A DNA stretch of 10,312 nt from Bacteroidales bacterium (GTDB lineage: Bacteria > Bacteroidota > Bacteroidia > Bacteroidales > UBA7960): contig SLRE01000012.1 in NCBI GenBank assembly GCA_007131125.1, positions 1 to 10,312 on the forward strand. The letters run 5' to 3'. Below are positions 1 through 7,571 of this stretch, one piece after another (the stretch's first letter is position 1; the number at the start of each line of letters is the position of its first letter). The notes beneath the pieces are model-generated. The model did not search any database. It was not told the DNA's origin and worked only from the letters and a program-made list of their open reading frames with translations. The position numbers and the translations under genes are program-made.

Positions 1-74
1 CCAGCGAATTCGACAAGGCCTTCTTCAAAAACGGAGACACCGTATTTGTACTGCACCTTATCAGCGGGGGATAG
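1..74 (+). CDS. C-terminal end of a probable MoaD/ThiS-family sulfur-carrier protein (partial)
   Basis: Only the last 23 codons are present, read in the frame starting at base 3 and ending with TAG at 72-74; the 5' part lies outside the window. The visible tail contains Lys-Asn-Gly-Asp-Thr-Val followed by a hydrophobic strand and ends in Ile-Ser-Gly-Gly directly before the stop. A 'GD-x-V' turn, a last beta strand and a terminal Gly-Gly are the C-terminal signature of MoaD/ThiS ubiquitin-like carriers, whose last glycine is adenylated and thiocarboxylated in molybdopterin or thiamine synthesis. This is family inference from a very short tail. Whether it is MoaD, ThiS or unrelated cannot be decided here. 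A weak hairpin follows the stop. Confidence 0.45.
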   Translation, partial: SEFDKAFFKNGDTVFVLHLISGG

Positions 75-97
75 AGCTCTCCCCGGATTTTTCTTTA
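67..97 (+). terminator. Weak candidate intrinsic terminator after the partial gene
   Basis: A 5-bp GC-rich stem, GGGGA (67-71) with TCCCC (80-84), encloses an 8-base loop containing the palindrome AGAGCT. It is followed by GGA and a T-rich run (88-96, interrupted by one C). The 5' arm overlaps the last codons and stop of the partial gene. There is no T run on the minus-strand side, so it would act only on plus-strand transcripts. The short stem and the three bases between stem and T run make this tentative. Confidence 0.35.
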
Positions 98-123
98 TTC
101 TTATGGGACTTTTGTAACCAGCC

Positions 124-1539
124 TTACCTTGGCAGGGATGAATTCAGGTGTTTGATACCAATCAGCCTGTCGTAGAGGCTTCCGGGCCGGCGATGATAAA
201 CAAAAATGGAGTAATCGTTTTCCGTTTCAAAATGGCTTCCCTCAATTAAGTCAACGGTAGCAGCGGTTTCTCCTTCGTCAAGGAAAGCATAATGGTAGTT
301 GTAATATCCCTGCTTCAGCAGCAGTTCGAGCTCATATTCTTTTTCCGGGTAGTTATAGCTCATTTTGTTCTCCTCGGAAAAGCGCCAATCGGTTAGTTCG
401 CCCAAAACGTAAATTCCTCCAGATGCCAGCGGGGTTTCCATCGGAAGTCGAAAGTGTACATGGGCATAATCTGCTTCCAGCATATTGTCGTTGGCATCAA
501 AGGTTTTTACCTGGAATCTGCCGTTGATATCTTCCCTTGAGGTGTACCTCCTGTATTTTCTTATCTGGTCAGGAAGAAGAAACACATCATTGTGACGGGG
601 AGACGTGGTAATGTCTGCCAGGCGGGCTGATAAATGCCTGAGACTGCGGATGTCGAATTCCCTGAATTCGTTACCGGCTTCAAACAGGGTTTCTTCATCG
701 TAATCGTAAATCAACTGATTGCCTCTTACCGACCTCGGAGGCAGATCCTTAATGGCATTATCCCATCTGCCGTTTTGTGTGATCACAACCCTCAGGTCCT
801 GGAAAGGATTGTCAATTCGGTAATTGGGTGAGTTAATGGCAAAGTTCAGTTGCTGTTTGGTGTCGCGGTAGCGTACCAGTTCTGCCTGCCTTACCTGCCC
901 TTCGATCTGGATCTGCTGCTCAAAGATCATAAAACGCCGGGTTAAAACTACATTTTCCCGGTCTCCATTAAGGAAAACTTTCAGTATATAATTTCCCGAT
1001 TTTGTGGGGCGGAGGTCAGGACTTGGTATTTCCAGGCGGTAATGGGTGAAAGGTACCCTAGTGTTGATGGAATAAGAATACTCCCTGATCTGTTCCTCAT
1101 AAAACCCTTCAATATATTCGTATTGTTCAATGGGGGAGGGCTGCCAGTGGGCATCGCAGTGTATTATAGTATAATAGTAATTTTTATAATCGGCATCCAG
1201 GTCGTCAAATCGCAATACCAGTTTTTCGCCCGATTCCATGCGAATCAATGGGGGAGTCATTTCAAACCCTTTTCGGTTAAACAAAACCGTTTTAATGTTG
1301 TTTTTATGGATGTAATCGCCAAAAAGAAAAAAATCTTTAATACTTTTATTTCTCTTTTCCGGCGATACTTTCGGCTCTTTTGCTTCGATGGCCGACATAT
1401 CATTTCCCGGTGAAAAAGATCGGGATTCGGCACTGCTGCCAACAATCAAAATGGCCAAAAATATCAGTGAAAACAAGGACGCCAAACGTGCGTTTAACTT
1501 ATTAAAATAAGGCTTGGGTGGAAATAAGTAATCGAGCAT
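124..1539 (-). CDS. Type IX secretion system plug protein (DUF5103 family)
   Basis: A complete 471-residue protein of the Bacteroidota family formerly called DUF5103, now the T9SS plug. In the described SprA translocon structure this protein closes the periplasmic side of the giant outer-membrane barrel. The N-terminus has an unusually long start (about 19 residues, Lys/Arg-containing), a hydrophobic stretch at about 20-34 and a plausible signal-peptidase site after Ser-Ser-Ala (35-37), so export to the periplasm is expected. Family landmarks are the beta-rich first half with 'IIHCDAHWQPS' (126-136) and the C-terminal block 'GSHFETENDYSIFVYHRRPG' (434-453) followed by 'LYDRLIG'. The start is the only ATG that retains the signal peptide. 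The gene is transcribed alone, divergent from nqrA and convergent with the partial gene on the left. An exact Bacteroidota promoter lies about 50 bases upstream. No damage is seen. Confidence 0.92.
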   Translation of the reverse strand: MLDYLFPPKPYFNKLNARLASLFSLIFLAILIVGSSAESRSFSPGNDMSAIEAKEPKVSPEKRNKSIKDFFLFGDYIHKNNIKTVLFNRKGFEMTPPLIRMESGEKLVLRFDDLDADYKNYYYTIIHCDAHWQPSPIEQYEYIEGFYEEQIREYSYSINTRVPFTHYRLEIPSPDLRPTKSGNYILKVFLNGDRENVVLTRRFMIFEQQIQIEGQVRQAELVRYRDTKQQLNFAINSPNYRIDNPFQDLRVVITQNGRWDNAIKDLPPRSVRGNQLIYDYDEETLFEAGNEFREFDIRSLRHLSARLADITTSPRHNDVFLLPDQIRKYRRYTSREDINGRFQVKTFDANDNMLEADYAHVHFRLPMETPLASGGIYVLGELTDWRFSEENKMSYNYPEKEYELELLLKQGYYNYHYAFLDEGETAATVDLIEGSHFETENDYSIFVYHRRPGSLYDRLIGIKHLNSSLPR

Positions 1540-1564
1540 GGGGTTTTTTTAAAAAATGTGCTGA

Positions 1565-1579
1565 AACTGAAAATCAGTT
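1565..1579 (-). repeat. Short perfect inverted repeat in the plug-gene leader
   Basis: AACTGA (1565-1570), a 3-base AAA spacer and TCAGTT (1574-1579) form a perfect 6-bp inverted repeat. It falls just downstream of the expected transcription start of the plug gene (near 1583 on the minus strand), so it would form a small hairpin near the mRNA 5' end or act as a small operator. Its function is unknown, and a repeat this short could be chance. Confidence 0.35.
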
Positions 1580-1587
1580 CCTTTAAA

Positions 1588-1618
1588 CAAAGCTAATTAA
1601 AAACGAAATTCTGGCAAA
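1588..1618 (-). promoter_or_regulatory. Bacteroidota-type promoter for the T9SS plug gene
   Basis: Read on the minus strand, TTTG (1618-1615), exactly 19 bases, then TAGCTTTG (1595-1588). This is a full match to the Bacteroidota housekeeping promoter (-33 TTTG, -7 TAnnTTTG). The predicted start is near 1583, giving a leader of about 44 bases before the ATG at 1539. The bases just before the ATG are A-rich with no Shine-Dalgarno sequence, as is usual in the phylum. Confidence 0.8.
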
Positions 1619-1622
1619 AACA

Positions 1623-1653
1623 TTTTAAGTATTTAAAAATATCCATAATTTTG
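1623..1653 (+). promoter_or_regulatory. Bacteroidota-type promoter for the nqr operon
   Basis: A perfect -7 element TAATTTTG (1646-1653) is preceded, at exactly 19 bases, by TTTT (1623-1626), one mismatch from the -33 TTTG. The predicted start is near 1658, so the nqrA leader would be about 29 bases. It lies back to back with the divergent plug promoter: the two -33 elements are only 4 bases apart (1619-1622 between them), so both polymerases would compete for the same stretch. Confidence 0.7.
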
Positions 1654-1686
1654 CCTCTTAAATAGTTTCAAAAACCACTTCAAAAG

Positions 1687-3048
1687 ATGGCTAAAGTGAT
1701 TAAGATCAAAAAAGGGTTGAACATCCGCTTGCAGGGCCAGGCTGAAAAAATTCTGGAAACAGCTCCCCGTTCTGAGGAATATGCCTTGAAGCCTCCGGAC
1801 TTTCACGGTCTTTTTCCCAAAATGATGGTTAAAGAAGGGGACAGGGTAAAAGCCGGTACACCATTGTTTTTTGATAAGTATAACGAAAAGGTTGTTTTTA
1901 CCGCCCCGGTTAGCGGTACTTACAAAGAACTTGTAAGGGGAGCCAAACGCCGCATACTGGAAGTTAAAATCACCCCCGATGCAGACACTGAACATCACGA
2001 TTTTAAAATCGGAAGCCTTGGAGATATGGACCGGCAGGAAGTTATTGACAAAATGCTGGAAAGCGGTTTGTGGCCCATGATTCGCCAAAGGCCTTATTCG
2101 GTTATTGCAAAACCCGACGACAAACCCAAAGCCATTTTTGTTTCCGGGTTTAATACTGCTCCTCTCGCTCCGGATTTTGATTTTATCGTGAAGGGACAGG
2201 AAGATCAATTTCAGAAAGGTCTGGATGCTTTGGCCAAACTTACTGATGGAGACGTGAACCTTAGTATTGATGCTGAAAACACCCAATCCAATGCCATTCG
2301 AAATGCCAAAGGGGTTAAGGTTCACCAGTTTTCCGGACCCCATCCCGCTGGAAATATCGGGGTTCAGATCCACCACATCAACCCTATAAATAAAGGGGAT
2401 ATTGTTTGGTATGTTGATTTTCAGGATGTGATCATTATAGGTCGCTTTTTCGAAAAGGGAATTTACGATCCCTCCAAAATCATAGCCCTCACCGGTTCTG
2501 AAGTTCTTAACCCAAGGTATTACCGGGTGGCTACCGGGGCAAAAATCTCCGACATTACCCGTGATAACATTCGTCAGGAAGAAGAGGTAAACAAAAGATT
2601 TATCAGTGGTGATGCACTCACCGGCGCAAAAGTTGAAAGCAGCGGATTTCTTGGTTTTTACGACAACCAGGTAACCGTGATACCCGAAGGTGATAAACCC
2701 GAATTCATGGGCTGGCTTATTCCCTCACCAGAGAAGTTCAGTGTGTCCAGAACTTTCTTTTCCTTTTTAATGCCATGGAAGAAATACCGCCTCGATACAA
2801 ATATACGTAGCGGGGAAAGGCCTTTTGTTATCACCGGGATTTACGAAAAAGTGTTGCCCATGGAAATTATGCCCATGCAGCTGATCAAATCCATCATGAT
2901 CAACGATATCGACATGATGGAAAAGCTTGGCATTTACGAAGTAGCTCCCGAAGATTTCGCCTTATGTGAGTTTGTTTGCCCATCAAAGATCGAAATGCAA
3001 ACCATTATTCGCGAAGGCCTCGACACCATGCAACGCGAGTTTTCTTAA
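1687..3048 (+). CDS. nqrA: Na+-translocating NADH:quinone oxidoreductase subunit A
   Basis: A complete 453-residue protein, near the usual length of NqrA. This subunit sits on the cytoplasmic side of the Na+-NQR complex, carries no covalent flavin in known enzymes and contributes to quinone binding. The N-terminal part holds a biotinyl/lipoyl-like hairpin region (about 36-95, including 'DFHGLFPKMMVKEGDRV'). The middle has the NqrA-typical 'SGPHPAGNIGVQIHHINP' (216-233) and 'VWYVDFQDVIIIGRFF' (240-255). The C-terminal part holds 'FVCPSKIE' (429-436), resembling the related RnfC fold. No membrane segments are seen, as expected. The ATG at 1687 follows an A-rich leader and is 29 bases from the predicted transcription start. 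This is the first gene of the six-gene operon, with 45 bases to nqrB. Confidence 0.97.
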   Translation: MAKVIKIKKGLNIRLQGQAEKILETAPRSEEYALKPPDFHGLFPKMMVKEGDRVKAGTPLFFDKYNEKVVFTAPVSGTYKELVRGAKRRILEVKITPDADTEHHDFKIGSLGDMDRQEVIDKMLESGLWPMIRQRPYSVIAKPDDKPKAIFVSGFNTAPLAPDFDFIVKGQEDQFQKGLDALAKLTDGDVNLSIDAENTQSNAIRNAKGVKVHQFSGPHPAGNIGVQIHHINPINKGDIVWYVDFQDVIIIGRFFEKGIYDPSKIIALTGSEVLNPRYYRVATGAKISDITRDNIRQEEEVNKRFISGDALTGAKVESSGFLGFYDNQVTVIPEGDKPEFMGWLIPSPEKFSVSRTFFSFLMPWKKYRLDTNIRSGERPFVITGIYEKVLPMEIMPMQLIKSIMINDIDMMEKLGIYEVAPEDFALCEFVCPSKIEMQTIIREGLDTMQREFS

Positions 3049-3093
3049 TAGAGCAGATTGTGATTTGTTTTAGAAATAAAAAAATACAGAGCA

Positions 3094-4248
3094 TTGAAAC
3101 CATTACATGATTTAGTTGAGAAGGTTAAGCCCCACTTTGAAAAGGGAGGGCGGTTTGAAAAGTTCTACCGCACTTTTGAAGCTTTTGAAACCTTTCTGTT
3201 TGTGCCGGGCAATGTTACCAGAAGGGGCAGTCACATTCGCGATGCCATGGACATGAAACGCACCATGGTGCACGTGATTATTGCTTTAATGCCTGCCCTG
3301 CTTTTCGGAATATGGAATGTGGGGTACCAGCACTACAAAGCTACGGGGGTAGAAGCTGAATTTATTGATCAGGTTGTTTATGGTCTTATCCAGGTATTGC
3401 CAATTGTGGTGGTCAGCTATATATCTGGCCTTGCCATTGAATTCATTTTCGCAACCATCCGCAATCATGAGGTCAATGAGGGTTTTTTGGTTTCCGGTAT
3501 GTTGATCCCTTTGGTTATTCCTGCCAGCACCCCGCTTTGGATGGTGTCTGTGGCGACCATTTTCGCCGTGATCATCGGCAAGGAAGTTTTTGGGGGCACC
3601 GGAATGAATATTCTGAACCCTGCTTTACTGGCCCGGGCATTTTTGTTTTTTGCTTATCCCTCCTATCTTTCCGGAGAGGTTTGGATAGCCGGTACTGCAG
3701 AGCAACTTGACGGGGTTTCGGGTGCTACCGCCCTGGCCGTTCTGGCCATTGGTGAAGGTGAAATGCCTTCAGCATTGGATATGTTCCTGGGAACCATTCC
3801 CGGCTCTATCGGAGAAACTTCAACCGTGGCCATACTGCTGGGAGCCATTGTACTGGTGGCAACAGGAGTTGGCAGCCTTCGCATTATGTTGTCGGTAGTG
3901 GCCGGAGGCCTTCTGATGGGAGGTATTCTTAACCTGGTGGCTGTAAACGAGTTTATGGAAATTCCCCCATATTATCATTTGATAATGGGTGGCTTTGCTT
4001 TCGGTACGGTGTATATGGCCACCGACCCGGTGTCGGCTTCACAAACCGGTGTCGGAAAATACATCTACGGATTATTGATTGGGGTGCTTACAGTGCTTAT
4101 CAGGGTGGTCAACCCTGCCTATCCTGAAGGAATGATGCTGGCCATTTTGTTTATGAACGTATTTGCACCGCTGATTGACCACTACGTGGTTCAATCTCAC
4201 ATTAAAAAACGAATGAAACGCATGGAAAAAATCCCTGCAAAAGCTTAA
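3094..4248 (+). CDS. nqrB: Na+-translocating NADH:quinone oxidoreductase subunit B, TTG start
   Basis: A complete 384-residue integral membrane subunit of the NqrB/RnfD family, with roughly ten hydrophobic segments from about residue 57 to 368. The covalent-FMN site is plain: Asp206-Gly-Val-Ser209-Gly-Ala-Thr212, matching the ApbE flavinylation motif, so FMN should be phosphoester-linked to Thr212. NqrB also carries riboflavin and is central to sodium movement in characterised enzymes. The start is a TTG at 3094: the reading frame has a stop at 3061-3063, no ATG or GTG precedes the conserved N-terminal 'KPLHDLVEKVKPHFEKGG', and the first in-frame ATG would remove about 50 conserved residues. 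It is shorter at the N-terminus than the proteobacterial proteins. It lies 45 bases after nqrA and 26 before nqrC. Confidence 0.97.
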   Translation: MKPLHDLVEKVKPHFEKGGRFEKFYRTFEAFETFLFVPGNVTRRGSHIRDAMDMKRTMVHVIIALMPALLFGIWNVGYQHYKATGVEAEFIDQVVYGLIQVLPIVVVSYISGLAIEFIFATIRNHEVNEGFLVSGMLIPLVIPASTPLWMVSVATIFAVIIGKEVFGGTGMNILNPALLARAFLFFAYPSYLSGEVWIAGTAEQLDGVSGATALAVLAIGEGEMPSALDMFLGTIPGSIGETSTVAILLGAIVLVATGVGSLRIMLSVVAGGLLMGGILNLVAVNEFMEIPPYYHLIMGGFAFGTVYMATDPVSASQTGVGKYIYGLLIGVLTVLIRVVNPAYPEGMMLAILFMNVFAPLIDHYVVQSHIKKRMKRMEKIPAKA

Positions 4249-4274
4249 CTTTAAAACAGGAAAACCAATTAACC

Positions 4275-4967
4275 ATGAGTAACCGGTATATATTTTTATA
4301 CGCTTCTGCAATGGTAGTCATTGTAGCCCTTGTGCTTTCCGGTGCCGCAACCTTGTTGAGGCCATTGCAGGAACGAAACATGCGCATTGAAAGAATGCAG
4401 AATATCCTGTCCACCATCCACATCCCTGCCCCAAGGGGTGAAGCCGAGGAGCTTTTTGACCGGTATATTATTGAAACCAAGGTTATCAATTACCAAGGAG
4501 AAGAAGTGGAAGGCGATGCTTTTGAGGTGGACCTTCAGGATGAAAACCGCAAGGACCCCTCAGAAAGAGACCTTCCGGTTTTTATCGCAGAATTGGATGG
4601 CGAAAAGTATTACATTGTACCCGTCAGGGGCGGTGGTTTGTGGGGACCCATCTGGGGTTACATCAGCCTTGAATCGGATCTGGCTACCATTTATGGAGCC
4701 AATTTCGATCATGCAAGTGAAACCCCGGGCCTTGGAGCCGAAATTGCCGATAGGGAGTTTGAAGAGCAGTTCAGGGGTAAACGCATTTTTGACGAAGACA
4801 CAAACTTTCGGTCGGTGCGCGTGGTCAAGGGCCGCGCCCCCGAAGATGACCCCCATGCTGTTGACGGCATCAGTGGAGGAACCATTACTTCAAACGGGGT
4901 CCAACGAATGTTGAGAGACGGGCTCGGAATTTATGAACCGTATTTTAAAAAAATCAGAACATCATGA
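4275..4967 (+). CDS. nqrC: Na+-translocating NADH:quinone oxidoreductase subunit C
   Basis: A complete 230-residue protein with one N-terminal membrane helix (about 6-28) followed by a periplasmic FMN-binding domain. Landmarks of NqrC/RnfG are 'GGGLWGPIWGYI' (119-130), 'HASETPGLGAEI' (146-157) and the flavin attachment segment Asp197-Gly-Ile-Ser200-Gly-Gly-Thr203, followed by 'ITSNGVQ'. FMN should be attached to Thr203. The residue before the threonine is Gly where the usual consensus has Ala; NqrB here keeps the Ala. The covalent FMN accepts electrons within the complex in known enzymes. The ATG at 4275 lies 26 bases after nqrB, and the stop overlaps the nqrD start in an ATGA arrangement, indicating translational coupling. 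Confidence 0.96.
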   Translation: MSNRYIFLYASAMVVIVALVLSGAATLLRPLQERNMRIERMQNILSTIHIPAPRGEAEELFDRYIIETKVINYQGEEVEGDAFEVDLQDENRKDPSERDLPVFIAELDGEKYYIVPVRGGGLWGPIWGYISLESDLATIYGANFDHASETPGLGAEIADREFEEQFRGKRIFDEDTNFRSVRVVKGRAPEDDPHAVDGISGGTITSNGVQRMLRDGLGIYEPYFKKIRTS

Positions 4968-5623
4968 GCGAAAATAATAGCATGCCCAAAGAAAACTTAT
5001 TGTCCCCAAGAAACCGGAAACTGCTCACCGATCCGCTGGGGAAGGATAACCCCATTAACGTTCAGGTTCTGGGAATATGTTCTGTGCTTGCAATTACCGT
5101 TCAGCTCAGAACTTCCCTGGTAATGGCCATTTCGGTGGTTGCCGTTATGGGGTTTGCCAACGTAATCATTTCCCTGCTTCGTCATACCATCCCGCCCAGG
5201 ATCCGCATCATTGTGCAGCTTACCGTGATCGCATCCCTGGTAATTCTGGTAGACCAAATACTTAAAGCCTTTGTTTATGATATCAGCAGGCAGCTTTCGG
5301 TATTTGTGGGATTGATCATTACCAACTGTATCATCATGGGCCGCCTGGAAGCATTTGCCCTCAATAATAAAGTATGGCCTTCGTTTTTGGATGGCATTGG
5401 AAATGCCGCCGGCTACGGATGGGTCTTGCTTGCTGTAGGCTTTTTCCGGGAGCTTTTTGGCTCGGGTACCCTGATGGGGTATTCAGTTATTCCACAGTTT
5501 ATGTACGACATCGGCTATGAAGATAACGGCCTGATGATCCTGCCTCCCATGGCGCTGATCACCGTGGGTATTATTATTTGGGTGCAACGGTATAAAGACC
5601 GAAGGTTGATCGATATCAGTTAA
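4964..5623 (+). CDS. nqrD: Na+-translocating NADH:quinone oxidoreductase subunit D
   Basis: A complete 219-residue membrane protein of the NqrD/RnfE family, with about six hydrophobic segments between 34 and 206. Two cysteines lie in the conserved half-helix contexts: Cys39 in 'GICSVLA' and Cys122 in 'TNCIIMGR'. In known Na+-NQR these pair with two cysteines of NqrE to hold an iron centre inside the membrane. The soluble N-terminus runs to about residue 30 and contains 'DPLGKDNPINVQVLG', typical of the subunit. The start overlaps the nqrC stop (ATGA at 4964-4967). An alternative ATG at 4982 would drop six poorly conserved residues, but the overlap favours the first. There are 34 bases to nqrE. 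Confidence 0.96.
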   Translation: MSENNSMPKENLLSPRNRKLLTDPLGKDNPINVQVLGICSVLAITVQLRTSLVMAISVVAVMGFANVIISLLRHTIPPRIRIIVQLTVIASLVILVDQILKAFVYDISRQLSVFVGLIITNCIIMGRLEAFALNNKVWPSFLDGIGNAAGYGWVLLAVGFFRELFGSGTLMGYSVIPQFMYDIGYEDNGLMILPPMALITVGIIIWVQRYKDRRLIDIS

Positions 5624-5657
5624 TCCCCTTTTTTCCAATTAAAAAAATGGTCAAAAA

Positions 5658-6275
5658 ATGGAAGAGTTATTAAACATATTCGTCAAGTCGATTTTTATCG
5701 ACAATATGATATTTGCCTATTTCCTTGGAATGTGCTCCTACCTGGCGGTTTCCCGAACGGTTAACACCAGTGTTGGGCTGGGCTTTGCGGTGATTTTTGT
5801 ATTAGGATTTACCGTACCCATCAACTATCTTTTAGAAAATTTCATTCTGGGAAGAGGCGCCCTTTCCTGGCTGGGACCACAGTTTGCTGCTGTTGATCTG
5901 AGCTTCCTTACTTTTATTATGTTTATTGCCATCATTGCCGCCATGGTGCAGCTGGTGGAAATGATCATTGAAAAACTCAGCCCCACACTTTACAGCTCCC
6001 TGGGTATTTTTCTTCCACTGATTGCTGTAAACTGTGCCATCCTTGGAGGGTCCCTGTTTATGCAGGAACGCAACTATGCCAATATTTCCGAAGCCATTTC
6101 ATTTGGACTGGGAAGCGGGGTTGGCTGGTTTCTCGCCATTGTGGGTATTGCAGCCATACGCGAAAAAATCAGGTATTCCAATGTGCCCGCACCATTGCGT
6201 GGCCTGGGAATAACCTTTATCATTACCGGTTTGATGGGAATTGCTTTTATGAGCTTTATGGGTATTGAATTATAA
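5658..6275 (+). CDS. nqrE: Na+-translocating NADH:quinone oxidoreductase subunit E
   Basis: A complete 205-residue membrane protein of the NqrE/RnfA family with about six hydrophobic segments. The N-terminus 'MEELLNIFVKSIFIDNMIFA' and the following 'YFLGMCSYLAVS' are highly typical and fix the start at 5658. The two expected iron-ligand cysteines are present: Cys26 in 'GMCSYLA' and Cys126 in 'VNCAILGG'. NqrD and NqrE are inverted-topology paralogues that share the intramembrane iron centre. It is followed 9 bases later by nqrF. The upstream sequence is A-rich with no Shine-Dalgarno sequence. No oddities are seen. Confidence 0.97.
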   Translation: MEELLNIFVKSIFIDNMIFAYFLGMCSYLAVSRTVNTSVGLGFAVIFVLGFTVPINYLLENFILGRGALSWLGPQFAAVDLSFLTFIMFIAIIAAMVQLVEMIIEKLSPTLYSSLGIFLPLIAVNCAILGGSLFMQERNYANISEAISFGLGSGVGWFLAIVGIAAIREKIRYSNVPAPLRGLGITFIITGLMGIAFMSFMGIEL

Positions 6276-6284
6276 TAATCAGAA

Positions 6285-7565
6285 ATGTTGAAAACACCTA
6301 TTGTCATGATATTGTTAGAAGTCGGTAGTCTCTGGGTCATTACCCTTAGTGTGGTTATGTTTCTTGCCGTAATGCTGATGCTGGTGGGCGTTTTATTGTA
6401 TGCCCGGGCAAAACTGGTACCGAGCGGCCCCGTGAAAATCACCATTAACGAAGAAAAAGAAATGGAGGTAAATGCAGGAAGCACCCTGCTTTCCACCCTT
6501 TCGGAACAGGGGATCTACTTGCCAAGTGCCTGCGGAGGTGGTGGTACCTGTGCCATGTGCAAATGCCAGATTTTCGATGGTGCCGGCGATATCCTGCCCA
6601 CAGAGGTGGGGTATTTTACCCGCAAAGAGATCCAGGAAAATTGGCGCCTGAGTTGCCAGGTCAAGGTAAAACAAGACCTGGATATCGGTGTGCCCAAAGA
6701 GGTGTTTGGTATTAAGAAGTGGGAGTGCGAAGTGGTTTCCAACAGAAACGTGGCCACATTTATCAAGGAGTTTGTGGTGAAATTGCCAGAAGGAGAAAAC
6801 CTTGACTTTCAATCCGGTGGGTATATACAGGTTGATGTTCCTCCCTGCGAAATAGAATTTAAAGATATTGAAGTTGAGGAAGAATTTCGTGAAGACTGGG
6901 ACAAGCTGAAAATATGGGATCTGAAGATGGTAAACCCCGAGCCCATTTTCCGTGCCTACTCCATGGCCAATCACCCCGCAGAAGGAAATATTATAAAATT
7001 GAATGTGCGTATTGCAACTCCTCCATGGGATAGCAAGAAAAATCAATTCATGAATGTCAACCCTGGTATTTGTTCATCCTATATTTTCGCCAGGAAGCCC
7101 GGAGACAAAGTGACCATTTCCGGTCCCTACGGAGACTTTTTCATAAAAGAAACAGAACGGGAAATGGTTTATATTGGCGGTGGAGCCGGAATGGCCCCAT
7201 TGCGCTCACATATCTTTCACCTGTTTCATACCCTGAAAACCGGGCGTAAAGTTTCATACTGGTATGGGGCAAGATCAAAACGGGAAATTTTTTATGAGGA
7301 GGACTTCCGTGAGATCGAAAAGAAGTTTCCCAATTTTACTTTCCATATTGCCTTGTCCGAACCCCTCCCCGAAGACAACTGGGACGGCCATACAGGATTT
7401 ATCCACCAGGTTGTGCTGGATAATTACCTTGAAAAACACCCCGAACCCGAAGAAGTAGAATATTACCTTTGCGGACCTCCTATTATGAATGAATCGGTAC
7501 TGACCATGCTCGACAATCTGGGAGTTCCTGAAGAAAATATTGACCTTGACGATTTTGGTGGTTAA
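6285..7565 (+). CDS. nqrF: Na+-translocating NADH:quinone oxidoreductase subunit F (NADH-oxidising flavoprotein)
   Basis: A complete 426-residue protein and the electron entry point of the pump. It has one N-terminal membrane helix (about 12-41). The plant-type 2Fe-2S ferredoxin domain (about 48-137) has ligands Cys83, Cys89, Cys92 and Cys124. The ferredoxin-reductase FAD domain carries 'RAYSMAN' (223-229) and 'SGPYGDFF' (279-286). The NADH domain carries 'GGGAGMAPLRSHI' (298-310) and 'CGPP' (396-399). The C-terminal 'LDDFGG' is typical of NqrF. All cofactor residues are intact. The 30-odd-residue acidic stretch before the FAD motif (about 191-220) is a normal NqrF feature. It is the last gene of the operon: a strong terminator starts 7 bases after the stop, and the stop codon region also forms the -7 element of a promoter for the next gene. 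Confidence 0.98.
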   Translation: MLKTPIVMILLEVGSLWVITLSVVMFLAVMLMLVGVLLYARAKLVPSGPVKITINEEKEMEVNAGSTLLSTLSEQGIYLPSACGGGGTCAMCKCQIFDGAGDILPTEVGYFTRKEIQENWRLSCQVKVKQDLDIGVPKEVFGIKKWECEVVSNRNVATFIKEFVVKLPEGENLDFQSGGYIQVDVPPCEIEFKDIEVEEEFREDWDKLKIWDLKMVNPEPIFRAYSMANHPAEGNIIKLNVRIATPPWDSKKNQFMNVNPGICSSYIFARKPGDKVTISGPYGDFFIKETEREMVYIGGGAGMAPLRSHIFHLFHTLKTGRKVSYWYGARSKREIFYEEDFREIEKKFPNFTFHIALSEPLPEDNWDGHTGFIHQVVLDNYLEKHPEPEEVEYYLCGPPIMNESVLTMLDNLGVPEENIDLDDFGG

Positions 7566-7570
7566 TTTTG
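7540..7570 (+). promoter_or_regulatory. Candidate promoter for the cation efflux gene, overlapping the nqrF stop
   Basis: TAATTTTG (7563-7570) is an exact TAnnTTTG -7 element, with TTG (7540-7542) 20 bases upstream as a partial -33 element. Transcription would begin near 7574-7575, inside the 5' arm of the nqr terminator, and give a leader of about 30 bases before the ATG at 7605. A separate promoter is expected because a strong terminator stands between nqrF and this gene. The -33 match and spacing are imperfect. Confidence 0.5.
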
Positions 7571-7571
7571 T

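Noticed and set aside
1042..1413. Open frame of 123 codons on the plus strand inside the T9SS plug gene
   Set aside because: It is hydrophobic by composition only, is antisense to a conserved gene, and has no promoter or family match.
1633..2376. Long open frame of 247 codons on the minus strand, antisense to nqrA
   Set aside because: It lies wholly over nqrA and its promoter, has no recognisable domain, and its open length is explained by the codon composition of nqrA on the other strand.
5647..5673. Eight-codon ATG frame overlapping the nqrE start, a possible leader peptide
   Set aside because: It arises from A-rich sequence before nqrE and ends within its first codons. There is no sign of selection, and the nqrE start is fixed by strong conservation.
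6393..7046. Open frame of 217 codons on the minus strand over nqrF
   Set aside because: It is a mirror of the conserved nqrF coding sequence, including the ferredoxin cysteine region; there is no start context and no family resemblance.
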